A stretch of DNA of 64,000 nucleotides from Nodularia sp. LEGE 06071 (GCF_015207755.1 NZ_JADEWH010000013.1:92377-156376), one strand, 5' to 3'. Numbered from the stretch's first letter, positions 28,155 to 36,940 are shown. Notes: generated by a model from the sequence alone, not told the origin. Program-made: numbers and translations.

Positions 28155-29231
28155 ATGAAAATTATTCAAGAAAATGATAGTCAGATGACTCTGCGCCTAC
28201 GTCCCTGGCTCCTGTGGATTTTTGGCGTTATCTTAACTAATATTGGTTTGTCAGGAGCAGTTTTATGGCCAAAAGTACATACTTTCACTTGTCGCCGTGA
28301 CACCACTGCACCAGCAATTTGCCAAAGTTATACCACAGGTTTATCTTCATCAGACCAACAAGTTGTATCATTAAAGGATATTCAAGGCACAAAAATTCAC
28401 ACTGTCAAAGGTAGTAAAGGCAAGCGGAGCTATCGGTTACTGTTATTAACAAACAAAGGTGAAATTTCCCCTATCTCCATAGATATTTCTGACCAGAGAA
28501 CAGTCAAAAACTGGGTAGAAGAAATAGAAGTGTTCCGCAAAGATACTCAGAAACAGAATCTATTAATTGAATATGATAATCGGTTTTCTGATTATTTATT
28601 TGCTGGTCTATTTACATCTTTGGGTTTGGTCTTAGGACTTGTGTTAGGAAAAGTTTTTGTTTGCAAGATAGACAAGTCATTAGGAAAATTAACTTTAGAA
28701 CAATATGGGTTACTAGGTAATTCTCAAGCAGAATATAGCACTAGTCAAATTCGTGGCGTAACTGTACAAAAAACAAAGAGTAGCAAAGGTAGTAGAACCT
28801 ATAGAATAGCTCTGTTTATGTACTCAGGGGAGTATATACCATTTACTTCTTACTACACTTCGGGATTCCGTTATCACCAGCAAATAGCTGATCGCATTAG
28901 CGAGTTTCTTGATTTAGAACCTATGAGAGAAAATGACGATATGATGTCATTTAAAAAAGTATTTTCCACAGTTCAAGAAATATCAAAAATGGTATTCATG
29001 ACTCGTCAAAAACGTGAGGCTGAACTTCCCAGTTTACAACAGGCAGTCATGAATAATCGCAATGATGCTGAAGCGAATTTTCAGTATGGTCTTTCTTTAT
29101 ATATTCTAGAGAGATATCAGGAAGCGCAACCTTTTTTAGAAGAAGCAAAACGACTTTTTGTTTTGTCAGGTCAATACCAGAGAGTTGACAAAATCGATGG
29201 TTTTTTACAATCGCTCAATCGAAAATTATGA
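28155..29231 (+). CDS. Two-helix membrane protein with C-terminal TPR, copy 1
   Basis: 358 aa. One membrane helix lies near residues 15-38 and a second near 148-170. Between them is an extracytoplasmic or cytosolic beta-rich region beginning CRRDTTAPAICQ. A second beta-rich (PH-like) region follows the second helix. The C-terminus holds a TPR-like pair of helices (DAEANFQYGLSLYILERYQEAQPFLEEAKRLF). The gene 154 bp downstream encodes a close paralogue. The family is not recognised. Confidence 0.82.
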   Translation: MKIIQENDSQMTLRLRPWLLWIFGVILTNIGLSGAVLWPKVHTFTCRRDTTAPAICQSYTTGLSSSDQQVVSLKDIQGTKIHTVKGSKGKRSYRLLLLTNKGEISPISIDISDQRTVKNWVEEIEVFRKDTQKQNLLIEYDNRFSDYLFAGLFTSLGLVLGLVLGKVFVCKIDKSLGKLTLEQYGLLGNSQAEYSTSQIRGVTVQKTKSSKGSRTYRIALFMYSGEYIPFTSYYTSGFRYHQQIADRISEFLDLEPMRENDDMMSFKKVFSTVQEISKMVFMTRQKREAELPSLQQAVMNNRNDAEANFQYGLSLYILERYQEAQPFLEEAKRLFVLSGQYQRVDKIDGFLQSLNRKL

Positions 29232-29385
29232 GTTGTTAAATGCAGAGTCAACCTGGAGGTACGCAGAAGTTTTTTGAGTATTCAAAGTTTGAGTTGATTG
29301 AATGTTGCAATTTCTCCTGGAAAACACTGGTGACATCAGCGTAAACTAGATTACAATAAATTTAGAATACAACTCTATATCTAAT

Positions 29386-30465
29386 ATGAAAGTTGTTCAA
29401 GAAAACCATAGTCAGATGACTCTACGCCTACTTCCCTGGTCTATGTGGTTATTCGGTGCTTTCTTAACTAGTGCTGGTTTGATATTCGCAGGTTTAGGAG
29501 TAACAGAAGAAACTTTTAGCTGTCGCCGTGACACTACTGCACCCGCAACTTGTCAACTTTCTAGCAAAGGTGTACTGTGGTCAAACCCAAATTACGACGT
29601 TTTCCCTCTAAAGGATATTCAAGGAACAAAAATTGATAATTTTACAGATTATGAAGATCAGCGTAGATATCGGTTACTCATATTAACAAATAGCCGCGAA
29701 ATTTCCCCTATTAATACAGATTTTTCTGCTCAAAAAAGAGTTAGAGAATGGCAAGAAGACATTGAGTTATTCCTCAAAGATACTCAGAGACAGAATTTAG
29801 TAATTGAATATAATAATCGATTTTATATTTATGTGATTGCTGTTGTCCTCACAGTTGCGGGTTTGGTAATTGCAGTTATATTCAGCAAAGTTTTTCTTTG
29901 CAATATAGACAAAACATTAGGAAAATTGACTTTAGCCAAATATGGTTTAGTAAGTGGTTCTAAAGCAGAATATAAAATCTTTGATATTCGTGGCATAACT
30001 CTACAAACACCAGAGGACAATAGCGAAGGTATTGCAGCCTATAGAGTGGCTCTAGTTATGAAATCTGGGGAGTATATACCAATTATTTCTAACTACAGTT
30101 TCGGTGCGAAAATCCTTCAACAGCAGCAAATAGCTGATCGTATTAGCCAGTTTCTCAATTTAGAATTTATTCAGGTGATGTCAGTCCCAGAAATATTTTC
30201 TACACTTGAGGATATACCAAGACTGTTATCAATGAATCAGGAAGAATGTGACGCTAAACTTGCATATTTGCAACAAGCGATTATGAATAATGGCAATGAT
30301 GCTGAGGCAAATTATCTGTATGGTTTGGCTTTGGGAGCATTACAGCGATATCAGGAAGCTCAACCTTTTTTAGAAGCAGCAAAACGACTTTTTGGTTGGG
30401 AAGGGAAAAAGCAGAGAGTTCAAGAAATCGATTCTCTTTTAACTTCGCGAAGTCAAAAATTATGA
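29386..30465 (+). CDS. Two-helix membrane protein with C-terminal TPR, copy 2
   Basis: 359 aa, collinear with the preceding gene and about 50% identical by eye. Shared parts are MKVVQENHSQMTLRLLPW, CRRDTTAPATCQ, LKDIQGTKI, LGKLTLAKYGL and DAEANYLYGLALGALQRYQEAQPFLEAAKRLF. Upstream DNA is also related (TTTCTCCTGGA...ACACTGATAC versus TTTCTCCTGGA...ACACTGGTGAC), so the duplication included the promoter. The middle has diverged most (CQLSSKGVLWSNPNYDVFP). Confidence 0.82.
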   Translation: MKVVQENHSQMTLRLLPWSMWLFGAFLTSAGLIFAGLGVTEETFSCRRDTTAPATCQLSSKGVLWSNPNYDVFPLKDIQGTKIDNFTDYEDQRRYRLLILTNSREISPINTDFSAQKRVREWQEDIELFLKDTQRQNLVIEYNNRFYIYVIAVVLTVAGLVIAVIFSKVFLCNIDKTLGKLTLAKYGLVSGSKAEYKIFDIRGITLQTPEDNSEGIAAYRVALVMKSGEYIPIISNYSFGAKILQQQQIADRISQFLNLEFIQVMSVPEIFSTLEDIPRLLSMNQEECDAKLAYLQQAIMNNGNDAEANYLYGLALGALQRYQEAQPFLEAAKRLFGWEGKKQRVQEIDSLLTSRSQKL

Positions 30466-30528
30466 GTTGGGAAAAGGGGGAGGTACGCAGAGGTTTTTCA
30501 ATTTAGAACTTATGCAGTCGTGGCAGTT

Positions 30529-30864
30529 TTAAGCAGCTACGCCTTCTGTAGCACCACCAACTGTTTTCCAGGCTGTTAAACCGCCTCTGAGTACACTGGC
30601 ATTAATAAACCCAGCTGCTCGTAATAATTGCACAGCATAGCCTGCTTGTGTGTCGATATCCCCATAGATGTAAATCTCGCGTTCCTTGTGTAGTGCAGAT
30701 TTAGCGCGTTCTACTAACTCATCTAAGGGAATTGGGATAGCCCCAGTGATGCGATTGTGATTGTAAGTGTGGCGATCGCGCACATCTATGATTGTAAACG
30801 CTGGTTGACCCCATTCCAGACGAGACTTTAGATCATGAACTTCAGCAACTAGATCACTACTCAT
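30529..30864 (-). CDS. Rhodanese-like protein lacking the catalytic cysteine
   Basis: 111 aa, a single rhodanese domain (FTIIDVRDRHTYNHNRITGAIPIPLDEL...GFINASVLRGGLTAWKTVGG). In active rhodaneses the loop after the fourth strand reads C-x-x-G-x-R; here it is EIYIYGDIDTQAGYA, with Gly/Asp where Cys is expected. Sulfur transfer through a cysteine persulfide is therefore not expected, and a binding or regulatory role is more likely. It is divergent from mutL and convergent with the preceding membrane-TPR gene. Confidence 0.88.
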   Translation of the reverse strand: MSSDLVAEVHDLKSRLEWGQPAFTIIDVRDRHTYNHNRITGAIPIPLDELVERAKSALHKEREIYIYGDIDTQAGYAVQLLRAAGFINASVLRGGLTAWKTVGGATEGVAA

Positions 30865-31013
30865 AAACTTTTCTCGCTGATAACCTCACAAGCAATCTAT
30901 CAAGAATTCCCAGAGAATCTGAGTTTCTTTACAATTAATCAAAAATTCTCTGCAAGTGTAAATAAAAATGCTTATCCTATGCAGTGGTTGGCTATTAGCC
31001 TAAACTGTAATTT

Positions 31014-32696
31014 ATGGCATCTACTATTCAAGCTCTACCGACAGAAGTCGTATATCTGATTACAGCTGGAGAGGTAATCGACTCTTTAGCTTCTGTGGTG
31101 CGGGAATTGGTGGAAAATTCCCTAGACGCAGGCGCAACCCGGATTGTAATTTCACTTTGGCCGCAACAGTGGCGCATTCGCGTTGCAGATAACGGTTGCG
31201 GAATGGACGAATATGATTTGCAACAAGCCGCCCTGGCCCACAGTACCAGTAAAATTCGCTCTAGTGAAGATTTATGGAAGATTCACAGTTTGGGGTTTCG
31301 CGGTGAAGCGTTGCACAGTTTGACAACTTTGGCAGAATTGGAGATTTTGAGCCGTCCACCGGGCGGAAACGTGGGCTGGCGAGTTGTTTATGGTGATGGT
31401 GGTAAAGCTGTAGAATTTGAAGCAACTGCGATCGCACCTGGTACAGTAGTCACAGTTTCTCATCTCTTCGGTGATTGTGTCGTGCGTCGTCAAGGTTTAC
31501 CCACAGCCGCCCAGCAAATGAGAGGCGTACAATTAGCAATTCAACAAATAGCCCTGTGTCACCCTGATGTGACTTGGCAAGTTTGGCAAAATGACCGCCA
31601 ATGGTTCACCATTTCCCCCGCCGCCTCAACTGGACAACTCCTACCGCAAATTCTCCCCCAGGTGCGACAAGGTGACTTAAACGAAGTCAAACTAGAAGTA
31701 CCCAACCCCCAAAATTCAGAACTCCCAACTTCCCACGCAGCACTCAATTTAGTGGTGGGATTACCTGATAGATGTCATCGCCGCCGCCCTGATTGGGTAC
31801 GGGTAGCGATTAATGGACGCATGGTAAAATCGCCAGAATTAGAGCAAACGATTTTATCAGCATTTCACAGAACATTACCACGCGATCGCTATCCTGTTTG
31901 TTTATTAAATCTGGACATTTCCCCTGACCAAATTAACTGGAATCGTAATCCCGCCAAAAGCGAAATTTACCTCAATGAAATTGGTTATTGGCAAGAACAA
32001 ATTACCCAAGCAATTGACCAAGCACTCCGCATCAGTTCAGCGAATCTCAAAGAATCTGTCCACACAACCAGAGTGAGTAAATTACTCAAAGCCGCAGAAG
32101 CCAAAGGCGGTTATCACGTTAATTCTGAGAATACCCCTGAAGATCATAATACTCAGCATTCATTAAAGGCGATCGCACAACTGAGCAACACCTATATTGT
32201 GGTAGAACATCCAGGTGGGATGTGGTTAGTAGAACAACATATCGCCCATGAGCGAGTTTTATATGAGCAAATTTGTGACAATTGGCAACTTGTACCCATT
32301 GAACCGGCAATCATTCTTTATCAACTGTCATCAGCGCAAGTATCACAACTGCAAAGAATTGGTTTAGATATAGAACCCTTCGGCGAACAACTTTGGGCAA
32401 TTCGCACCATACCCGCACTTTTGCAACAGCGAGAAGACAAAGCAGACGCAATATTAGAACTCAGTTGGGGAGGAGACTTACAAGTAGCCCAAGTAGCCGT
32501 CGCCTGTCGCAGTGCTATTCGTAATGGTACACCGATGAATATGCCAGAAATGCAGACATTATTAGATCAATGGCAACGGACTCGCAACCCCCGCACTTGT
32601 CCCCACGGTCGCCCCATTTATTTATCCTTAGAAGAACCAGCTTTAGCCCGATTTTTCCGGCGTAATTGGGTAATTGGTAAAAGTCATGGTATTTGA
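31014..32696 (+). CDS. mutL: DNA mismatch repair protein MutL
   Basis: 560 aa. The N-terminal GHKL ATPase has RELVENSLDAGATRI, VADNGCGMD, HSTSKI and HSLGFRGEAL. The C-terminal dimerisation domain carries the endonuclease-type motifs of MutL from organisms lacking MutH: VEQHIAHERVLYE (a slight variant of DQHAxxERxxYE), VACRSAIRNG and CPHGRP. It would nick the newly made strand after MutS recognises a mismatch. The linker is short, explaining the compact length. MutS is not nearby. Confidence 0.96.
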   Translation: MASTIQALPTEVVYLITAGEVIDSLASVVRELVENSLDAGATRIVISLWPQQWRIRVADNGCGMDEYDLQQAALAHSTSKIRSSEDLWKIHSLGFRGEALHSLTTLAELEILSRPPGGNVGWRVVYGDGGKAVEFEATAIAPGTVVTVSHLFGDCVVRRQGLPTAAQQMRGVQLAIQQIALCHPDVTWQVWQNDRQWFTISPAASTGQLLPQILPQVRQGDLNEVKLEVPNPQNSELPTSHAALNLVVGLPDRCHRRRPDWVRVAINGRMVKSPELEQTILSAFHRTLPRDRYPVCLLNLDISPDQINWNRNPAKSEIYLNEIGYWQEQITQAIDQALRISSANLKESVHTTRVSKLLKAAEAKGGYHVNSENTPEDHNTQHSLKAIAQLSNTYIVVEHPGGMWLVEQHIAHERVLYEQICDNWQLVPIEPAIILYQLSSAQVSQLQRIGLDIEPFGEQLWAIRTIPALLQQREDKADAILELSWGGDLQVAQVAVACRSAIRNGTPMNMPEMQTLLDQWQRTRNPRTCPHGRPIYLSLEEPALARFFRRNWVIGKSHGI

Positions 32697-32826
32697 ATTT
32701 GGGAATTGTGTGAATGACCGCACAGAGTAAAGTCTCTGAGTTTGAAATAGATTAACCTGCAAGCTGCTGTAAATCCTGGCTTGTTCTAAAAAAGATCCAA
32801 TATGGCTTTTATCCTTTTATCCAGCC

Positions 32827-33153
32827 TTATAGCGATATCACAGTTTCAGCAGTCTGGTCTGGCGTGTGACGAGAACGAAGATGTAAGGTGATTTCCGTAT
32901 CGAGTCGCTTGAGGAAAATGAGGAGTTTGCCCTCACTGAACCGTTGAAACTCTCCTTTCATCAAATGAGATACTTCTGGCTGGGGAATACCGAGAAGTTC
33001 GCTGATTTCACGCTGTTTCAGGTGGCGTTGTTTCAGAAGGCGCAGTACCTGAATCCCTATTTTGCCCCGCGTAAAAAGTTCATCCGCATCTGACAAACCG
33101 AGGTCAGCGAATACATTGCCACTGCTTTCTTCAAAAAAGGGTTCCTGTGTCAT
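32827..33153 (-). CDS. HTH antitoxin of a HigBA-type pair
   Basis: 108 aa, XRE-type DNA-binding protein: QREISELLGIPQPEVSHLMKGEFQRFSEGKLLIFLKRL. It starts inside the end of the toxin gene with a 4-bp overlap (33150-33153), so translation is probably coupled. The toxin-first order is typical of HigBA and related modules. The protein should neutralise the toxin and repress the operon. ATG 33153. Confidence 0.88.
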   Translation of the reverse strand: MTQEPFFEESSGNVFADLGLSDADELFTRGKIGIQVLRLLKQRHLKQREISELLGIPQPEVSHLMKGEFQRFSEGKLLIFLKRLDTEITLHLRSRHTPDQTAETVISL

Positions 33154-33524
33154 TGTTGTTTCTCCCTTGCCACTGCGTCCTTATAGCGTTGTTTAATCAG
33201 GTCAACATCAGCCTGTGGGGTTTTAATTCCTTGCTTTGATTTTTTCTGAAAAGCGTGCAGGACATAGATTTTCTCTCCAATCTTTACCGCATAGACTGCC
33301 CTGTAAGTATCCGTATCGTAACGTTTGACGATTTCATACACGCCACTTCCAACACCTTTAAAAGGCTTGGCATCGATTGGTGTTTCCCCTGCTTGCACCA
33401 ATTGCAGCGCATAGCCTACTGATGCACGCACGAATTCAGGAAATGAGCGGATATTTTTGAGAGAGTCTCCCATCCAAACCAAAGTTCGTAAAGGAATTTC
33501 TATAATATCCTCATCATTGTCCAT
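33150..33524 (-). CDS. HigB/Gp49-type toxin of a toxin-antitoxin pair
   Basis: 124 aa, RelE-fold phage-derived Gp49-like/HigB family: LVWMGDSLKNIRSFPEFVRASVGYALQLVQAG, AKPFKGVGSGVYEIVKRYDTDTYRAVYAVKIGEKIYVLHAFQKKSKQGIKTP. Members cleave mRNA on the ribosome. This gene precedes its antitoxin, overlapping it by 4 bp. No promoter element was identified with confidence in the upstream 230 bp. Confidence 0.9.
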   Translation of the reverse strand: MDNDEDIIEIPLRTLVWMGDSLKNIRSFPEFVRASVGYALQLVQAGETPIDAKPFKGVGSGVYEIVKRYDTDTYRAVYAVKIGEKIYVLHAFQKKSKQGIKTPQADVDLIKQRYKDAVAREKQQ

Positions 33525-33812
33525 CTTATATGAAATTTCCTATAAAACCAGTTAGACAATAGCATGAAATGTCCCCCGCGCGACCTCAGAGGTAAGTTTT
33601 ATGTCCAGTTAATTTCGGTATAGACATAGTATAGACGTTAGTGCAAACTGCCGTTGATGGTTGACATTGAGTGAAAATCTGGGACTGGGACGACTGGACA
33701 GCAGCGTTGATATTACTCTTTGGTCATTGATAGCAATGCTTGAAGAAGGGGGATAATGAGTCAGTCAGCAATATATGTAAGTATTTTCTGTAATTCATCA
33801 TTTTTGTATTAT

Positions 33813-34628
33813 ATGCTTTTAAATAATTATAAATTTCATTATTCTTTAATTAACAACCCAAACAAACCAGTTATTCTATTCCTGCATGGTTTTATGGGTA
33901 ACATTAATGAATTTGACGAAGCCATAAAAATCCTAGCTGAAGAATTTTCTTTTTTAACAATTGACCTCCCAGGACATGGCAAAACTCAAGTAATGGGTGG
34001 GGATGAATACTATACAATGGCAAATACTGCTAATGCTGTGATTAACTTAATAGACGAGTTAAAAATTCAGCAATGCTTCTTAGTTGGTTATTCAATGGGT
34101 GGAAGATTAGCCTTATATCTTACCCTGCATTTTCCAGAGCGTTTTACTAAAGTTGTCCTAGAATCAGCATCTCCAGGTTTAGCAACAGAAATAGAACGGT
34201 TAGCAAGAGTTAAAAGTGATGCTCAAATAGCTAGAAAATTAGCAAGAAGTATTACCCAAGCAGATTTTACTACTTTTTTACAAAATTGGTATAGTCAGCA
34301 AATCTTTGGCTCAATTAAAAATCATCCCCAATTTGAAATTATGTTAGAAAGTCGGTTGCAAAACAATCCAGTTGAATTAACTAAATCATTGCAATTCATG
34401 GGAACTGGAAATCAACCTTCTTTATGGGAAAAACTCAACCAAAACGTCACACCTTTGCTATTATTAGCTGGGGAATATGATCAAAAATTTATAGATATCA
34501 ATACAGCAATAGTTAAAAAATGTCACCTTGCCCAGCTAAAAGTAATTAATCATGCTGGGCATAATATTCATTTGGGAAATACTCAAAAATTTGTGAAAAA
34601 TATAAAAAATTTTATCTTATATAATTAA
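33813..34628 (+). CDS. menH: Alpha/beta hydrolase, probable MenH (phylloquinone pathway)
   Basis: 271 aa alpha/beta-hydrolase with LFLHGFMGN (oxyanion), LPGHGKT, the nucleophile elbow GYSMGGR, the acid in LLLAGEYDQKF and the His in INHAGHNIHL. The overall pattern (HGFMG, DLPGHG, YSMGGRLAL, LESASPGL) is that of MenH, which eliminates pyruvate to form SHCHC in phylloquinone/menaquinone synthesis, as needed for photosystem I. The frame is open from 33756, but ATG 33813 gives the normal N-terminus. No other men genes are adjacent, so a different hydrolase remains possible. Confidence 0.78.
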   Translation: MLLNNYKFHYSLINNPNKPVILFLHGFMGNINEFDEAIKILAEEFSFLTIDLPGHGKTQVMGGDEYYTMANTANAVINLIDELKIQQCFLVGYSMGGRLALYLTLHFPERFTKVVLESASPGLATEIERLARVKSDAQIARKLARSITQADFTTFLQNWYSQQIFGSIKNHPQFEIMLESRLQNNPVELTKSLQFMGTGNQPSLWEKLNQNVTPLLLLAGEYDQKFIDINTAIVKKCHLAQLKVINHAGHNIHLGNTQKFVKNIKNFILYN

Positions 34629-35057
34629 AGTTTCGAGTTTTGCCTGTACTTCTTCTATTAAATCTTGTCCAACACTTTCAACAAATTTTACCTTTCTAGC
34701 TTTCCAATCAAATGTTTTAATTTGGTCGGCTAACACAACTCCTTTTGTTTGCATTTCTTCAACAAGTGGAACTTCAAAATTAAGCCCTTTTGAAGTGCTA
34801 GTTATGGGACAGGCTAAAACCAAAGAAGCCATTCGATTGTATTTAATTGGAGATATTACCAAAACAGGACGGTAGCCAATTTGCTCACGCCCTTGTTGTT
34901 CTAGTTCATTGTTTAATGTCTTAGCAATATCCTCAAATGGCATTCCTGACGCTTGAAGAGCAAATACACGCCGAATCAAATCAGCCGTAAACCGCACGGC
35001 TCCAAATTCTAATTTGATAATGTCTCCTCTGTCAGGAAAGTACGGTTTAACTACCAA
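34617..35057 (-). CDS. MazF/PemK-type toxin with an internal insertion
   Basis: 146 aa. The PemK/MazF fold is clear: YFPDRGDIIKLEFG, then GYRPVLVISPIKYN, ACPITSTSKGLNFEVPL, KGVVLADQIKTFDW and the usual C-terminal helix. Between the first strand and GYRPV lie about 37 extra residues (~20-56) not found in standard MazF (~110-115 aa). They read like a recombinase-type segment, ADLIRRVFALQASGMPFEDI (see finding). It overlaps the MazE-like gene by 7 bp and the menH 3' end by 12 bp. MazF toxins are sequence-specific mRNA interferases. Confidence 0.88.
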   Translation of the reverse strand: MVVKPYFPDRGDIIKLEFGAVRFTADLIRRVFALQASGMPFEDIAKTLNNELEQQGREQIGYRPVLVISPIKYNRMASLVLACPITSTSKGLNFEVPLVEEMQTKGVVLADQIKTFDWKARKVKFVESVGQDLIEEVQAKLETLII

Positions 35058-35293
35058 TCTTCATTACCCACAGTATTTCCAGTTTCAAATTCAGGATGAA
35101 AGTTATCAGGAGTCATACCTTCCAGCAACTCATCAAGGGTATATTTCTTGCGTTTTTGTGGTAAAAGTACAATACTATTACCTTCAACACTAAAATTTAT
35201 AGCTGTTCCTTCCGTTACCTGTGCTTGTTCAGCTACAGCTCTGGGAATCCGGATAGCTAAACTATTTCCCCATTTAGCAACAACTGCTGTCAT
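35051..35293 (-). CDS. MazE/AbrB-type antitoxin
   Basis: 80 aa SpoVT/AbrB swapped-hairpin DNA-binding protein (VVAKWGNSLAIRIPRAVAEQ) with an acidic C-terminal tail that would bind the toxin. The start is ATG 35293, preceded by a GGAG 8 nt upstream. It overlaps the toxin gene by 7 bp in the order antitoxin-toxin. Confidence 0.9.
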   Translation of the reverse strand: MTAVVAKWGNSLAIRIPRAVAEQAQVTEGTAINFSVEGNSIVLLPQKRKKYTLDELLEGMTPDNFHPEFETGNTVGNEDW

Positions 35294-35489
35294 AGCTATC
35301 TCCAAATATTTTCTGAAAAGTCTACACGCCTGAATCTAAAATTTTCGGAGTGAAACACTCTCAAGGATTTTGCCTGACGTATATACTTTGAATATACTTA
35401 TTTAATGAGTTAGTGTCAACAACCCATGCAAAATTCCCCTTCTTCTCTATAACTCTGTGTTCTCTGCGCCTCTGTGGTTAATTAAAAAC

Positions 35490-36182
35490 TCAACGCTGGG
35501 GGGTCGTAGTTGCAGATGCTGGTTGATTAGTAGCCTTTAATTCCTCTTTCAACATTTTCGCATAAATGTTCGGCAAAGAATTACTAATGGAATTAGTTTC
35601 TATACCGTATCCCAGACTTGTCCAAGTGGGAGAAAGTCGCCGCAAAACATCATTAATTTTGCCCTTTTGCAATAATTGAGAAATATCAGTTCCCCAAACC
35701 TTTGAATCATTCAACCAACGGTAAACCACCACATCTTGATACTCTGCTTCAAAACTATAAGCAGACCAAAACATCATCTGCATGGGAGGGTGAGGATGAT
35801 AGCGAGGGGCGATTTCAAACCAAGTATTATTGATAATTTGATATCTACCAGCCGCAGTCGAACAATTTCCCTTATTTGGCCCTGTGACAATAGTGACGCA
35901 TATCTCCGGATGACGACTGAGGTTATTGACCTGCTGACCACCATACAAAAGAGAATAAGGACGATTACCATTGGCTTCACTGGCTGAGATGGTTCGCATC
36001 AAAGCGCGGATATGAGGATCTCCCCCTTGCATGACCAAGGGCGGTTGTTGGACTCTAAATACAGGATCGGTAGGCGATCGCAATGTACCATGTATGTACC
36101 ATTGCAACAAACAGATAAAGCCGAGAAGTGCGGCGATGGGGCCAATTAGAGGCTCAATGCCTTTGAGTTTAAAGTCTTTCAG
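35490..36182 (-). CDS. Lambda-R-like lysozyme (GH104-type) with N-terminal anchor, probable CTG start
   Basis: 230 aa as drawn. The lysozyme-like domain shows RALMRTISASEANG (catalytic Glu69), YSLLYGGQQVNNLSRHP and CSTAAGRYQIINNTWF, matching the phage lambda endolysin/GH104 pattern (peptidoglycan lytic activity). ATG, GTG and TTG starts give only a truncated helix beginning at TTG 36110. In the same frame upstream lies KDFKLKGIEPLIGPIAALLG, a full membrane anchor, then a stop. The only start with a proper ribosome site is CTG 36180-36182, seven nt after AAGGAG. The enzyme is probably anchored in the membrane facing the periplasm. Confidence 0.82.
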   Translation of the reverse strand: MKDFKLKGIEPLIGPIAALLGFICLLQWYIHGTLRSPTDPVFRVQQPPLVMQGGDPHIRALMRTISASEANGNRPYSLLYGGQQVNNLSRHPEICVTIVTGPNKGNCSTAAGRYQIINNTWFEIAPRYHPHPPMQMMFWSAYSFEAEYQDVVVYRWLNDSKVWGTDISQLLQKGKINDVLRRLSPTWTSLGYGIETNSISNSLPNIYAKMLKEELKATNQPASATTTPQR

Positions 36183-36189
36183 TGTCAGA

Positions 36190-36196
36190 CTCCTTC
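36190..36196 (-). promoter_or_regulatory. Shine-Dalgarno supporting a CTG start
   Basis: GAAGGAG on the minus strand ends 7 nt before CTG 36182. It is the strongest ribosome site near this gene and no ATG, GTG or TTG lies at a suitable distance in frame. Confidence 0.6.
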
Positions 36197-36280
36197 AAAT
36201 TCGCTCTTCACTAACAACAATAATTGACGCACTTATTTCGGCAAAGTTCACAAAGAAAGTGCCATATTCTGAATTATCAA

Positions 36281-36940
36281 TTAAGCCACATTAGCAAATA
36301 GTTCTCCCAAGTCTTTCGCGGTAGCATCTGGTTTAGCCACAACCTCAACAACTTTATTCCGCGCATCTGGCTCAAACAGAGACTCAACAGCAACCTGGGC
36401 GACTTTCTGTCGAGGAATACTACCATCGAACAATGTATCAGCACTCTGCATGACGATCGCATCAGAGTTATCTTCATTTTTCAAACCACCAGGGCGGACA
36501 ATGGTATAAGTCACGCCGCTTTTTTGAATGTATTCCTCTGCTTGTTTTTTCCACACGAGAATCAGCCAAAACAAGTTCAACGGATGGAATAACTGGGAAA
36601 CACACAAAGAAGAGACAAAGACAAAATGCTCAATTCCCTTAGCCTTAGCCGCATCAACTAAATTTTTAGTCCCTTCAAAATCCACTTGATAGGGGCCAGT
36701 GGGGTCAAAACTAGGTTTTGCACCAGTGGCGCACAATAAAACTGTACTATCTCCTAAAGCCGCATTCAGGCTTTCTGGTTTTAAGACATCGCCCACAACT
36801 AACTCAGCCTCAGCAGGTAAAATAGCCCTAGCTTTCTCGATATCTCTTACCAAAGCCCGAACGGGAATATTTCGCGCTATTAGTTCTTGGACAATTCGGC
36901 GACCTGTCTCACCTGTTGCTCCGGCTACAAATGCTTTCAT
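36281..36940 (-). CDS. Atypical short-chain dehydrogenase (Ycf39/NmrA-like NAD(P)-binding protein)
   Basis: 219 aa Rossmann protein starting MKAFVAGATGETG, with GxxGxxG at residues 7-13, VRALVRD, VVGDVLKPESL, LLCATGAKPSFDP, VFVSSL and YTIVRPGGL. This is the NAD(P)-binding, atypical SDR group common in cyanobacteria and plastids. The substrate is unknown. The start codon overlaps the stop of the upstream 244-aa gene (TGATG), so translation is coupled. ATG 36940 replaces a longer frame because the Rossmann motif must be N-terminal. Confidence 0.9.
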   Translation of the reverse strand: MKAFVAGATGETGRRIVQELIARNIPVRALVRDIEKARAILPAEAELVVGDVLKPESLNAALGDSTVLLCATGAKPSFDPTGPYQVDFEGTKNLVDAAKAKGIEHFVFVSSLCVSQLFHPLNLFWLILVWKKQAEEYIQKSGVTYTIVRPGGLKNEDNSDAIVMQSADTLFDGSIPRQKVAQVAVESLFEPDARNKVVEVVAKPDATAKDLGELFANVA

